This document shows, piece after piece, positions 36,825 to 45,525 of a stretch of 64,000 nt of DNA. The stretch comes from Bradyrhizobium sp. OK095 (GTDB taxonomy: Bacteria > Pseudomonadota > Alphaproteobacteria > Rhizobiales > Xanthobacteraceae): the NCBI RefSeq assembly GCF_900109945.1, contig NZ_FOBX01000003.1, forward strand, positions 496,001 through 560,000, read 5' to 3'. The notes beneath the pieces are model-generated. The model made no database searches. It saw only the letters and a list, made by a program, of their open reading frames with translations, and was not told where the DNA came from. Position numbers and translations under genes: made by a program. How positions within the stretch are numbered: the stretch's first letter is position 1; every line of letters begins with the position of its first letter.

Positions 36825-36989
36825 ATGCGCGCGCTCAGCTTCATCGTTGCTTTCGGTTTTGTGCTTGCCGGTTCCTCTTTCGCGGGCTCGCCGGAGGGCA
36901 ATCTTCCGGGTATCGGCACCTTCCAGTACAGCGGCACGCCGATCACCACCCCGGCGCCGCAGCCGATCGTCGTCGCCGCGCGCTTCTGA
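36825..36989 (+). CDS. Small secreted protein, 54 aa
   Basis: From an ATG with GAGGGA at -8. It has a signal peptide (RALSFIVAFGFVLAGSSFA, cleavage near AGS) and a short mature part ending TPAPQPIVVAARF, with GNLPGIGTFQYSGTPI in the middle. It is too short for domain assignment. Such tiny exported proteins are frequent in Bradyrhizobium-type genomes (recollection). It is followed after 34 bp by another exported protein on the same strand. Confidence 0.6.
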   Translation: MRALSFIVAFGFVLAGSSFAGSPEGNLPGIGTFQYSGTPITTPAPQPIVVAARF

Positions 36990-37023
36990 TCGCCAACAAG
37001 AAAATCAGCCGTCAAAGGCCATC

Positions 37024-37389
37024 ATGAATTTCCGCATTTGCGCCGCAGCGTTCATTTCCCTTCTGACGATCAGTGCCGTTGAGGCGCAGGTCCGCGCGCC
37101 CTCCAGGTTACCCGACCCCCGTACTGAGTTTGTGCGCCAGTGCGCGCCGCGAATGCTCGGGCGGTGGGAACATCCCGAAGAAGTCTGCGGCTGTCTGCAT
37201 GATCATGCCGCCGCGGCCGTTGAGGATCGTGACCTGCGCGAGGCGCTCTTGCGCGGCATCAGCGAGACCGGCGTGCCGACGATCGAGACCGATTGGGTGC
37301 CGGCGTCGAAGCAGAGCGAGATTGGCCCGACCTTCACCAAGATCGCCAAGCCGACCCTTCAGTGCATGTTCGACCCGGCGAAATCTTAA
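37024..37389 (+). CDS. Secreted hypothetical protein, 121 aa
   Basis: A signal peptide (RICAAAFISLLTISAVEAQ) precedes a mature part with Cys residues in FVRQCAPRML, VCGCLHD and TLQCMFD. The paired CGC and flanking Cys suggest disulfides or a metal site. It starts 34 bp after the previous small exported protein and is convergent with the next gene, five bases away. No family is recognised. Confidence 0.7.
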   Translation: MNFRICAAAFISLLTISAVEAQVRAPSRLPDPRTEFVRQCAPRMLGRWEHPEEVCGCLHDHAAAAVEDRDLREALLRGISETGVPTIETDWVPASKQSEIGPTFTKIAKPTLQCMFDPAKS

Positions 37390-37393
37390 GCCT

Positions 37394-37639
37394 TCATTTG
37401 GATTTCGGACCAAACCGCGGCACGCAGGTGGCGGTCCGAGCCACGCCCTGGTCGGTCATCTTCGCGCCGCGTATTTCCTTGACCTGCCCGGCCGGACAGG
37501 TTCCGTCATCCACCTGCACCCGCTGGCCGAGCCTGAGATCGACGATGTCCTGTTCGCGTCCGACGGTGACGGCATGCGCCGTCGTCGCGAGCGTAACGGA
37601 GATCAGGAGCGAGAGGCAGGCTGCGTGGCGGAGAGGCAT
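37394..37639 (-). CDS. Small periplasmic protein, DUF6719-like
   Basis: An 81-aa exported protein with a signal peptide (HAACLSLLISVTLATTAHA) and a mature part with two Cys (DDGTCPAGQVKEIRGAKM, then ATCVPRFG). The GTCPAGQVKEIxG pattern fits a small family of unknown function that I recall as DUF6719; this is from memory. Convergent with the preceding gene. Confidence 0.65.
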   Translation of the reverse strand: MPLRHAACLSLLISVTLATTAHAVTVGREQDIVDLRLGQRVQVDDGTCPAGQVKEIRGAKMTDQGVARTATCVPRFGPKSK

Positions 37640-37706
37640 GGCAAACGGTCCCGGCGTCGATGCCGCAATCTAGGGAGCGGTTCGCGATTCTGATAGTGAA
37701 CCTTTG

Positions 37707-39176
37707 TCATGCTCGCCTGGCCGATTTGCCTTTAACCCGCAAGGCGGCGCGCGATTCCCGCGCGAGCCGCTCGGCGGATGCCACGAGTTGTGGAACCGCG
37801 TGCCCCGAAAATCCCAGGACGAAGCCGGGCAGGGGGCGCGTGCGCGAATAGGTGTCGGCCAGTAGCCAGCCTTCCGCGCCGGCAGCCTGCTTCGCTTCTG
37901 CCGCGACCGACAGTTCGACCGATGGATCGAACCGGGCGACAAGGTGCAGCCCCTGCGACGGGACCGGCACGGACAACGCACCGTCGGATCTGGCTTCCAG
38001 CGTCTCGGCCAGTGCGTCGCGCGCCTCGCGATAGAGCTTTCGCACCCGCTTCAAATTCGCGGCGAACGCGCCGGAATTGAGCATGTCCGCGACTGCGCCT
38101 TCCATGAGCGTGCCGGGAAAGCGGTCGAGCGCGGCGCGTGCGGCGGTCACGTCGCCGATCAGACGCTCGGGCAGGGCGCAGTAGCCGATGCGCAGGCCCG
38201 GAAACAGCGTCTTGGCGAACGTGCCCATGTAGATCACGCGCTGGAGACGATCGATGCCGGCGAGCGACATCAGCGGCGCGCCGTCGTAGCGGAACTCGCT
38301 GTCGTAATCGTCCTCCAGCACGAAGGCGCCGGCCTGTTTCGCCCAGTCGAGCAGCTCGAGCCGCCGCGGCATCGACATCTGCACGCCCAGTGGAAACTGG
38401 TGCGACGGCGTGACATAAGCTGCGCGCGCGGACGGCGCCGCCGTGCGCCCCTTGGCGACGCGCATGCCGTGCTCGTCGACGGGAACGGGCACGGCGCGAT
38501 AGCCGCAATGCGCGATGGTGTTGCGCGCGGCGGGGTAACCGGGGTCCTCGCACCAGACCTGGTCGTTAGGCTTGAGGATCGCGCTCAGCACGATGCGCAG
38601 TGCATGCAGCGTGCCTGATGTCAGCATGATCTGGTCGGGATCGCAGCGCAGGCCGCGCGCCGACAGCAGATGATCGGCGATTGCGGCACGCAGCTCGCGG
38701 CTGCCGCGCGGGTCGCCATAGTGCAGGTGCTCGGATCCGAACGCGCGCATGCGCCGGCCGACGAAAGCGCGAAAACGCTGCACCGCGCGCTCGTCGATAT
38801 GGGTGCAGCCGAGCGAGAACGCGCCTTGCTTGGGAGCTTCGACCACAATCTTCGGCTTCTTCGGTTCAGTCGCGCGCGCCGGGATGCGTGCGGCAACGAA
38901 GGTTCCGGAGCCGACCGTTGCATCTGCAAAGCCGTCGGCGATCAGCCGCTCATACGCGGTGACAACGGCGTTGCGCCGAAAGCCCGTCTGCTTCGCCAGC
39001 GTCCGCGACGGCGGCAGCGGCTCGCCGGGCTTGACGAGGCCGGAGACGATCATCTCGCACAGCGCCTGATACAGCCGATGCGCGGCGGAAGCGCTCACCG
39101 TGATGTGCAGTCCGGTGAGGTCGAGAGGTAGCTCAGCCTTGCCGGGTGAGGGAGAATTGGTTGGGATTTTTCGCAT
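37707..39176 (-). CDS. MocR-family transcriptional regulator (GntR helix-turn-helix plus aminotransferase-like domain)
   Basis: A 489-aa protein. Residues about 25-100 form a GntR winged helix (LYQALCEMIVSGLVKPGEPL, then SRTLAKQTGFRRNAVVTAYERL) and residues about 130-480 a PLP fold (EDDYDSEFRYDGAPL; PLP lysine in TFAKTLFPGLRIGY). Members sense PLP or an amino donor and often activate pyridoxal metabolism genes (PdxR type). Here the divergent neighbour is a PNPO-fold gene, which fits a PLP-related or amine-related circuit (inference). Start at 39176; the region to the divergent gene is 76 bp. Confidence 0.92.
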   Translation of the reverse strand: MRKIPTNSPSPGKAELPLDLTGLHITVSASAAHRLYQALCEMIVSGLVKPGEPLPPSRTLAKQTGFRRNAVVTAYERLIADGFADATVGSGTFVAARIPARATEPKKPKIVVEAPKQGAFSLGCTHIDERAVQRFRAFVGRRMRAFGSEHLHYGDPRGSRELRAAIADHLLSARGLRCDPDQIMLTSGTLHALRIVLSAILKPNDQVWCEDPGYPAARNTIAHCGYRAVPVPVDEHGMRVAKGRTAAPSARAAYVTPSHQFPLGVQMSMPRRLELLDWAKQAGAFVLEDDYDSEFRYDGAPLMSLAGIDRLQRVIYMGTFAKTLFPGLRIGYCALPERLIGDVTAARAALDRFPGTLMEGAVADMLNSGAFAANLKRVRKLYREARDALAETLEARSDGALSVPVPSQGLHLVARFDPSVELSVAAEAKQAAGAEGWLLADTYSRTRPLPGFVLGFSGHAVPQLVASAERLARESRAALRVKGKSARRA

Positions 39177-39233
39177 GGAATTGGCACTATCGCAGACCAA
39201 ATCCATGGCTACAACTCTCCTGGAATTGTTCCA
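39176..39233. promoter_or_regulatory. Candidate MocR operator region
   Basis: TGGAATTG occurs twice in direct orientation (39176-39183 and 39221-39228); the second is part of a TGGAATTGTTCCA inverted repeat. Direct repeats upstream of divergent genes are the usual MocR site pattern. No experimental support. Confidence 0.35.
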
Positions 39234-39252
39234 ATCCCCGACAGGAGCGGCC

Positions 39253-39978
39253 GTGAGCCAGACCGAAAGCCAAAATTCCTATCCGACGTCAGCGCGCAAC
39301 CAGGTCAAGCGCCGTCACGATCGCGGCTTCTACGATCACGAGACGGTTCACCGCATCCTGGATTGCTCGATGATGTGCCACGTCTCCTACGTGATCGACG
39401 GACAGCCCTATTGCACGCCGACCTTCTTCTGGCGCGAGGGGACGAAACTCTACTGGCACGGCTCGAGCGCCAGCCGCATGCTGCGTAACCAGACCAAAGG
39501 CGAGCGCGTCTGCCTGACGGTCGCCCATCTCGACAGCCTCGTGCTGGCGCGCTGCGGCTTCAACCACTCCGCCGATTACCGCGCGGTGATGGCGTTCGGC
39601 ACGGCCTATCTCGTCACCGACCCCGAGGAGAAGGCGCGGGCGGTGATCGCCATGGTCGACCGCTTCTTCCCCGACCGCACCGCAAGCCTGAGGGCGAGCA
39701 GCACGCAGGAGATCAAGGCGACCTCCTTCATCGCGATGGAGATCGAGGAGGCCTCGGCCAAAGTCCGCGCCAAGGGTGTTGCCGACGACGACGAGGACTA
39801 CGAATTGCCTGTTTATGCCGAGCGGATTCCCGTGCGCACCGTGCTCGGCGCGCCGGAGCCGTGCCCGCGCCTGCTCGACGGCGTGAGCCGGCCTGCGACG
39901 CTCGCTGGCTATTCGGAAGGCCGACTGCTCGAAGATGCATTGCGGGATGCTTATTTTGTGGAGTACCCGAACGGCTGA
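39253..39978 (+). CDS. Pyridoxamine 5'-phosphate oxidase-fold protein
   Basis: A 241-aa flavin-binding split-barrel protein: FYDHETVHRILDCSMMCHVS, then GTKLYWHGSSASRMLRNQ and ERVCLTVAHLDSLVLAR. These are features of the FMN-binding PNPO-like (nitroimidazole reductase, DUF-type) group, larger than true PdxH. The start is the GTG at 39253, with AGGAG at -7; an ATG further upstream (39205) lies in the operator region. Divergent from a MocR regulator, its likely controller. Confidence 0.85.
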   Translation: MSQTESQNSYPTSARNQVKRRHDRGFYDHETVHRILDCSMMCHVSYVIDGQPYCTPTFFWREGTKLYWHGSSASRMLRNQTKGERVCLTVAHLDSLVLARCGFNHSADYRAVMAFGTAYLVTDPEEKARAVIAMVDRFFPDRTASLRASSTQEIKATSFIAMEIEEASAKVRAKGVADDDEDYELPVYAERIPVRTVLGAPEPCPRLLDGVSRPATLAGYSEGRLLEDALRDAYFVEYPNG

Positions 39979-40030
39979 AATCGGCTAGCTTGCGCGCTCC
40001 TTGGACCAACAAAATGCCTGGAGTTGCCTG

Positions 40031-41308
40031 ATGAATGCCGAAACGCAGCAGAGGATTATTGACGCCGTCGATGCCGGCTTCGAAGCCCAGCTTGCGACCA
40101 CACGCGATTTCGTTGCGATCCCTTCGACCCGCGGGGCGGAGGGACCGTGCCAGGACATGATCGGCGACCTCCTGCGCGCGCGCGGCTACGAGGTCGACGA
40201 CTGGCACATCAATGTCGACGATTTGAAAGACCTCCGCGGCTTCGGCCCGATCGAGCATGATTTCTCGAAGGCGCGCACCGTGGTCGGCACCTATCGCCCG
40301 AACACCGAGGCCGGCAAATCGCTGATCCTCCAGGGCCATTGCGACGTGGTGCCGGCAGGGCCGCTGGAATTGTGGGACACGCCTCCGTTCTCGCCCGTCA
40401 TCAAGGACGGCAAGATGTTCGGCCGCGGTGCCTGCGACATGAAGTCCGGCACCATCGGCGCACTCTATGCGCTCGATGCGATCAAGGCCGCCGGCCTCAA
40501 GCCGACCGCGCGCATTCACTTCCAGTCCGTGATCGAGGAGGAGAGCACCGGCGTCGGCGCGCTCTCGACGCTCCAGCGCGGCTACCGTGCCGATGCCTGC
40601 TTCATTCCGGAGCCGACCGCCGGCAAGATGGTGCGCTCGCAGGTCGGTGTGATCTGGTTCCGCCTGCGGGTGAAGGGCCATCCGACCCACGTCGCCTTCG
40701 CCGGCTCAGGCTCCAATGCGATCATGGCGGCCTACCATCTCGTCCACGCCCTGCAAAAGCTCGAGATCGAATGGAACGAGCGCGCCAAGGCCGACCGTCA
40801 TTTCAAAACCCTCAACCACCCCATCAACTTCAACCCCGGCATCATCAAGGGTGGCGACTGGGCCTCCAGCGTGCCGGCCTGGTGCGACGTCGATTGCCGT
40901 ATCGCGATTTTGCCGGGCTGGTCGGTGGCCGATCACCAGAAGGAGATTCTGGCTTGCGTCACGGCCGCCTCGCGCAACCACCGTTTCCTCGCCAACAATC
41001 CGCCGGAGGTCGAATGGTCCGGCTTCCTGTCGGAGGGTTACGAACTGACCGACTCCGCCGCACCGGAAGCCGCGTTCGGCAAGGCCTTCAACAAGGTCTA
41101 TGGCGGGGCTGTCGAGGACCTCGTCTTCACCGCGCTCACCGACACGCGCTTCTATGGTCTCAATTACGGCATTCCGAGCCTGTGCTTCGGCGCCAGCGGC
41201 GGTGAGATGCACGGCTTCAACGAATTCGTCGATCTGGAGTCGTTGAAGAAGACCACCAAGGCAACCGCGCTGTTCATCGCGGAATGGTGCGGGGTGGAGA
41301 AGGCGTAG
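40031..41308 (+). CDS. M20-family deacylase (ArgE/DapE/acetylornithine deacetylase type)
   Basis: A 425-aa zinc metalloenzyme with metal-site blocks LQGHCDVVPAG (His and Asp), FGRGACDMKSG (bridging Asp), and EEESTG (catalytic Glu); a dimerisation domain follows (VKGHPTHVAFAG). The substrate is an N-acyl amino acid or amide. It is 52 bp after the PNPO-fold gene and upstream of the kynurenine cluster, separated by a repeat. A role with these is unproven. TGGAG lies 8 nt before the ATG at 40031. Confidence 0.9.
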   Translation: MNAETQQRIIDAVDAGFEAQLATTRDFVAIPSTRGAEGPCQDMIGDLLRARGYEVDDWHINVDDLKDLRGFGPIEHDFSKARTVVGTYRPNTEAGKSLILQGHCDVVPAGPLELWDTPPFSPVIKDGKMFGRGACDMKSGTIGALYALDAIKAAGLKPTARIHFQSVIEEESTGVGALSTLQRGYRADACFIPEPTAGKMVRSQVGVIWFRLRVKGHPTHVAFAGSGSNAIMAAYHLVHALQKLEIEWNERAKADRHFKTLNHPINFNPGIIKGGDWASSVPAWCDVDCRIAILPGWSVADHQKEILACVTAASRNHRFLANNPPEVEWSGFLSEGYELTDSAAPEAAFGKAFNKVYGGAVEDLVFTALTDTRFYGLNYGIPSLCFGASGGEMHGFNEFVDLESLKKTTKATALFIAEWCGVEKA

Positions 41309-41332
41309 ATTGCGGGCTCTGCTCCCTCCACC

Positions 41333-41417
41333 GTCATTGCGAGGAGCTCTTGCGACGAAGCAATCCAGGCTGTTGCCGAGGCAACAGACTGGATTGCTTC
41401 GCTGCGCTCGCAATGAC
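41333..41417. repeat. 85-bp palindromic intergenic repeat, family A, copy 2
   Basis: Same length and termini as 9465-9549 but inverted: arms read GTCATTGCGAGGAGCTCTTG and CTGGATTGCTTCGCTGCG. The central loop differs (GCTGTTGCCGAGGCAACAGA, itself a small palindrome). Confidence 0.9.
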
Positions 41418-41461
41418 GAGTTTGCCGTTCCGCTGCCCGAAACATCGGCTTCTTCAAATAC

Positions 41462-41473
41462 TTTAAGCTTAAA
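41462..41473. promoter_or_regulatory. Perfect palindrome upstream of the kynurenine cluster
   Basis: TTTAAGCTTAAA, a perfect 12-bp palindrome in an AT-rich stretch 73 bp before the formamidase ATG. Such TTTAAGCTTAAA sites are typical of MarR-type regulators. No regulator gene is adjacent. Confidence 0.5.
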
Positions 41474-41546
41474 ATAAAGACTAGGATGCCGCCCTGACCG
41501 GTGGCAGACTGGCATCCGGTCGCAGGACGAGTCCTTGGGAGTCACG

Positions 41547-42356
41547 ATGCGCGATTGGGATGACGCTTACGCCAATTCGGCCCATATCCCGGGCTCGGAC
41601 AAGATGCCGGCGCAATGGGCGGAGAAGGCTGCGGCCTACCGCGCCGGGCTCAAGAATTTCCGCCCCGACATCGCCTATGGGTCCGGTGAGCGCCAGCGCC
41701 TCGATCTGATCCTGCCCGATGGCGACAGCAAGGGCCTCGTCGTCTTCGTCCATGGCGGCTACTGGATGCGCTTCGACAAATCGACTTGGACCGATCTTGC
41801 CGAAGGCGCATGCCACCACGGCTGGACCGTGGCGCTGCCGAGCTACACGCTGACGCCGGCCGCGCGCATCTCCGACATTACCGCGGAGATCACCGCCGCC
41901 ATTACGAAAGCGGCTTCGCTCGTCTCGGGCCCGATCCGGCTCGCCGGGCATTCGGCCGGCGGCCATCTCGTCACGCGCATGCTGTGTGACGATAGCCGGC
42001 TCGAGCCCGCCATCTTCAACCGTATCGCCGGTACGCTTTCGATCAGCGGCTTGCACGATCTGCGTCCGCTGCTGAAGACCAGGATGAACGAGACGCTGTG
42101 CATGACCTTGGAGGAGGCGACGCTCGAAAGCGCGGCGCTGCATCTGCCGCGCGGGCATTCGCATGTAACGGCCTGGGTCGGCGGCAGCGAGCGGCCGGAG
42201 TTCATCCGTCAGTCCGATCTGATGGCCAATGTGTGGACCGGTTTCGACGTGCCGACACATCTCGTCGTCGATCCCGGGCTCAACCATTTCACTGTCATCG
42301 ACGGGCTCAAGGATCCGTCGTCGCAGATCACCGCGCGCCTGATCGGCCTCGACTGA
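41547..42356 (+). CDS. Alpha/beta-hydrolase, kynurenine formamidase type (AFMID-like)
   Basis: A 269-aa alpha/beta-hydrolase with the oxyanion motif HGGYW and nucleophile elbow GHSAGGH; the catalytic His is probably in NHFTVID. HGGxW and this length are typical of eukaryotic-like arylformamidase. Directly downstream are kynA and kynU, so conversion of N-formylkynurenine to kynurenine is the expected job. The common bacterial KynB (metal enzyme with HxGTHxDxPxH) is absent. GGGAG precedes the ATG. Confidence 0.85.
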   Translation: MRDWDDAYANSAHIPGSDKMPAQWAEKAAAYRAGLKNFRPDIAYGSGERQRLDLILPDGDSKGLVVFVHGGYWMRFDKSTWTDLAEGACHHGWTVALPSYTLTPAARISDITAEITAAITKAASLVSGPIRLAGHSAGGHLVTRMLCDDSRLEPAIFNRIAGTLSISGLHDLRPLLKTRMNETLCMTLEEATLESAALHLPRGHSHVTAWVGGSERPEFIRQSDLMANVWTGFDVPTHLVVDPGLNHFTVIDGLKDPSSQITARLIGLD

Positions 42357-42391
42357 CGAGAGCCGGGGATGATCGATCGAAAGGGCCTGCC

Positions 42392-43231
42392 ATGACGTCC
42401 AGCGATTACGATCCGACAAAGGAAGGCGCCGAGACCGATTTCGCCCGGCGCATGTCCTATGGCGATTATCTGGCGCTGGATAAGATCCTCGGCGCGCAGC
42501 ATCCGCTGTCGGAGGCGCATGACGAGATGCTGTTCATCATCCAGCATCAGACCACCGAGCTATGGATGCGGCTTGCCATCCACGAGCTCAGTGCTGCGCG
42601 CTGTGCCATCGCCAAGGACGAGGTGCAGCCGGCGATGAAGATGCTGGCGCGGATGTCGCGCATCTTCGAGCAGCTCAACAACGCCTGGGATGTGTTGCGC
42701 ACGATGACGCCGAGCGAATACACGCGCTTCCGCTCGCAGCTCGGCCAGTCCTCTGGCTTCCAGTCGCGGCAATACCGGCTGATCGAATTCCTGCTCGGCA
42801 ACCGCAACCACGCCATGCTGAAGCCGCACGCGCACGACGCGGAAACGACAAAACTGCTGGAAGCCGAGCTCGCGACGCCAAGCCTCTATGACGAAGTGCT
42901 CAGGCTTGCCGACCGCAACGGGCTCAAGATGCCGGCGGCCGTGCTGGCGCGCGATGTTCGCGAGACCCACAGTTTTAACGAAGGCGTGCTGCAGGCCTGG
43001 CGTATCGTCTACGAGGCGCCGGAAACGCACTGGATGCTCTACGAGGTCGCCGAGAAGCTGGTCGATTTCGAGGACTATTTCCGGCGCTGGCGTTTCAACC
43101 ATGTGACGACGGTCGAGCGCGTCATCGGCTTCAAGCGCGGCACCGGCGGCACTGGCGGCGTCAGCTATCTCAGGCGCATGCTGGAGGTCGAGCTGTTCCC
43201 CGAACTCTGGCGCGTCCGCACCATCCTGTAG
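42392..43231 (+). CDS. kynA: Tryptophan 2,3-dioxygenase
   Basis: A heme enzyme that opens the indole ring of tryptophan to N-formylkynurenine. The 279 aa have the active-site block [14 protein letters not shown] (His contacting substrate/heme), [27 protein letters not shown] and the proximal heme His in [18 protein letters not shown]. Length and motifs are standard. It lies 35 bp after the formamidase and overlaps none; kynU starts two bases past its stop. The three form a tryptophan-to-anthranilate path. Confidence 0.97.
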   Translation: MTSSDYDPTKEGAETDFARRMSYGDYLALDKILGAQHPLSEAHDEMLFIIQHQTTELWMRLAIHELSAARCAIAKDEVQPAMKMLARMSRIFEQLNNAWDVLRTMTPSEYTRFRSQLGQSSGFQSRQYRLIEFLLGNRNHAMLKPHAHDAETTKLLEAELATPSLYDEVLRLADRNGLKMPAAVLARDVRETHSFNEGVLQAWRIVYEAPETHWMLYEVAEKLVDFEDYFRRWRFNHVTTVERVIGFKRGTGGTGGVSYLRRMLEVELFPELWRVRTIL

Positions 43232-43233
43232 AA

Positions 43234-44454
43234 ATGCCCAAGAACAAATTCATGACCAGATATCGCGTCTATCACGACACCAAAGCGCTGTTTCATCTGC
43301 CCGAGGGCGTGATCTATCTCGACGGCAACTCGCTCGGCGCGCTGCCGCTAGGCGTTGCCGAGCGCGTCAACCGCGTCATCACGACCGAGTGGGGCAACGA
43401 GCTGATCCGCGCCTGGAACAGTGCGGGCTGGTATGCCCAGCCGCGCCATATCGGCGACCGCATCGCGCGGCTGATCGGCGCGGAGGCCGGCTCCGTCATG
43501 GTCGGCGATACGCTGTCGCTGAAAGTCTATCAGGCGCTTGCAGCCGCGCTCGACATGAACAGCGAGCGCAAGGTCGTCCTGTCAGACACCGGCAATTTCC
43601 CGACCGACCTCTACATGGCCGAGGGCCTGATCGCGACGCTCGGGCGCGGCCATCAATTGCGCCTGGTCGCGCCGGAGGAAATCGAGGCCGCATTGTCGGA
43701 CGAGATCGCCGTCCTCTACATCACCGAGGTCGACTACCGTACCGGCCGCCGCCACGACATGGCGAAGCTGACCGCGAAAGCGCATGCGCTCGGCATCGTC
43801 ACGGTCTGGGATCTCGCCCATTCCGCCGGTGCGCTGCCGGTCGATCTCGCCGGCTGCGGTGCCGATTTCGCCGCGGGCTGCACCTACAAATACATCAACG
43901 CCGGCCCCGGCGCGCCAGCCTTCCTCTATGTCGCGCCGCGCCATGCCGACAGTGCACGCGCCGCGCTGTCGGGGTGGATGGGCCATGCAAAGCCGTTTGC
44001 GTTTGAACTCGGCTATGCAGCCGCCGGCGGCGTCGAGCGCATGCGCGTCGGCACGCCCCCGGTGCTGGCGATGGCGGCGCTGGAGGCTTCGCTGGATATC
44101 TGGGACCGCGTCGATATTGCGGAGGTCCGTGTACGCTCGCTGGCGCTCGGCGACTTGCTGATCGCCGAGGTCGAACGCCGTTGTCCGTCTCTGGAGTTGG
44201 TGACCCCGCGCGCGCATGGGCAACGCGGCTCGCAGGTCTCGTTCGCCTTCGACGGCGGATATGCCGCCATGCAAGCGCTGATCGCCCGCGGCGTCATCGG
44301 CGATTTCCGCGCGCCTGACATCATGCGGTTCGGGATCACGCCGCTATACATCGGTGAGAGCGAGATCGTGCGGGCTGCCGAGATCATCGAGGAGGTGATC
44401 GCAGGTGAGGTATGGCGGCGGCCGGAATATCAGGTCGTGAACGCGGTGACGTGA
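43234..44454 (+). CDS. kynU: Kynureninase
   Basis: A PLP enzyme that cleaves kynurenine to anthranilate and alanine. The 406-aa protein has DGNSLGALP, VGDTLSLKVYQAL, LYITEVDYRTGRRHDM, VWDLAHSAGALPVDL and the PLP lysine in GCTYKYINAGPGAPAF. It starts three bases after kynA, typical of a tight operon. A 141-bp palindromic repeat begins seven bases after its stop. Anthranilate could go to tryptophan or the beta-ketoadipate path. Confidence 0.97.
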   Translation: MPKNKFMTRYRVYHDTKALFHLPEGVIYLDGNSLGALPLGVAERVNRVITTEWGNELIRAWNSAGWYAQPRHIGDRIARLIGAEAGSVMVGDTLSLKVYQALAAALDMNSERKVVLSDTGNFPTDLYMAEGLIATLGRGHQLRLVAPEEIEAALSDEIAVLYITEVDYRTGRRHDMAKLTAKAHALGIVTVWDLAHSAGALPVDLAGCGADFAAGCTYKYINAGPGAPAFLYVAPRHADSARAALSGWMGHAKPFAFELGYAAAGGVERMRVGTPPVLAMAALEASLDIWDRVDIAEVRVRSLALGDLLIAEVERRCPSLELVTPRAHGQRGSQVSFAFDGGYAAMQALIARGVIGDFRAPDIMRFGITPLYIGESEIVRAAEIIEEVIAGEVWRRPEYQVVNAVT

Positions 44455-44460
44455 CGAAAG

Positions 44461-44601
44461 TCTCGTGCCCCGGACGCGGCGCAGCGCCTCTTGGCGGTGC
44501 GCTGCAGAGCCGGGGCCCATGCTGCACCGAGATCCGTCGAAAGATGGGTCCCGGCTCAGCGCAGCAACGCTGGCGCGTTGCAGCGCGTCCGGGACACGAG
44601 A
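44461..44601. repeat. 141-bp palindromic intergenic repeat, family B, copy 2
   Basis: Same size and termini as 20766-20906, also just after the preceding gene. The central segment (CCATGCTGCACCGAGATCCG) differs, and the arms are nearly the same. Confidence 0.9.
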
Positions 44602-44626
44602 GTGTTGGCGCTGGAGCTATCTGCGC

Positions 44627-45406
44627 TCATCCCCACAACGCCTTGACGATCGCATCCAGCCCATCCGTCAACGCCGCCGGTCCCGGCTGCAATATGATCG
44701 GCGACTTGATCTCGATGATGCGATCATCCCGCACCGCCGGAATGTCACTCCAGCCATCGCGCTGCCTGATGCGAGCAGGAACAACCTTCTTGCCGCACCA
44801 TGACGCGAGGATCACGTCGGGTTTGGCCTCGCGCACCGCATCCGCCGAGATGATGCGATCCTTTGCCGCCTGCCGATGTCGCAATTTTGGAAACACATCC
44901 TCGCCGCCGGCGATCTCGATCAACTCCGACACCCAGCCGATGCCCGAGATCAGCGGCTCGTCCCATTCCTCAAAATAGACTTTTGGTCGGGGCGAGGGGC
45001 GGTGTGTTGCCGCGATTGCGGTGAGCCGCCGCTCAAGACCTTGGGCGAGCTCCTCCGCGCGCCCCGTCGCGCCGACCAGCGCGCCCAGCGTCCGGATCAT
45101 CGTAAGAATCCCGGCGATGTCGCGCTGGTTGAAGACATGAACATCGACGCCGGCGCGAACGAGATCTGCAACGATGCCGGCCTGGAGGTCGGAGAACGCC
45201 AGCACCAGGTCCGGCTCCAGCGCCAGGATCTTCGGGATGTCCGCGGAGACGAAGGCCGACACCCGCGGCTTCTCCCGCCGCACCTGCGGCGGGCGGACGG
45301 CGTAGCCGGAGACGCCGACGATGCGGTCTTGCTCGCCGAGCAGGTACAGCGTTTCGACCGTCTCTTCGGTCAGGCAGATGATGCGGCGAGGCGGGAAGTG
45401 GCGCAT
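44627..45406 (-). CDS. Cobalamin/Fe-siderophore-type binding protein without a signal peptide
   Basis: A 259-aa BtuF/FecB-fold protein (RRIICLTEETVETLYLLGEQ, KILALEPDLVLAFSDLQAG, LAQGLERRLTAI, GWSDIPAVRDDRIIEI). Typical periplasmic relatives carry a signal peptide; this one begins directly with the first strand (MRHFPPRRIICL) and has no hydrophobic leader. It lies alone, with no permease or ATPase adjacent, and divergent from a thioesterase. A cytosolic corrinoid or metal role, or use of a missed start, is possible. An ATG upstream within the sequence is not available. Confidence 0.8.
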   Translation of the reverse strand: MRHFPPRRIICLTEETVETLYLLGEQDRIVGVSGYAVRPPQVRREKPRVSAFVSADIPKILALEPDLVLAFSDLQAGIVADLVRAGVDVHVFNQRDIAGILTMIRTLGALVGATGRAEELAQGLERRLTAIAATHRPSPRPKVYFEEWDEPLISGIGWVSELIEIAGGEDVFPKLRHRQAAKDRIISADAVREAKPDVILASWCGKKVVPARIRQRDGWSDIPAVRDDRIIEIKSPIILQPGPAALTDGLDAIVKALWG

Positions 45407-45525
45407 GGGAGGAGCATATGCGCCAATGCGGGCACCGGTGTCACGGCAGCCATGACCTCAGACGTCATTGCTTTGCCGCGCGGAGCCATTCACGCTGAGA
45501 CAACAATGAATTGGGAGGAAATCCG

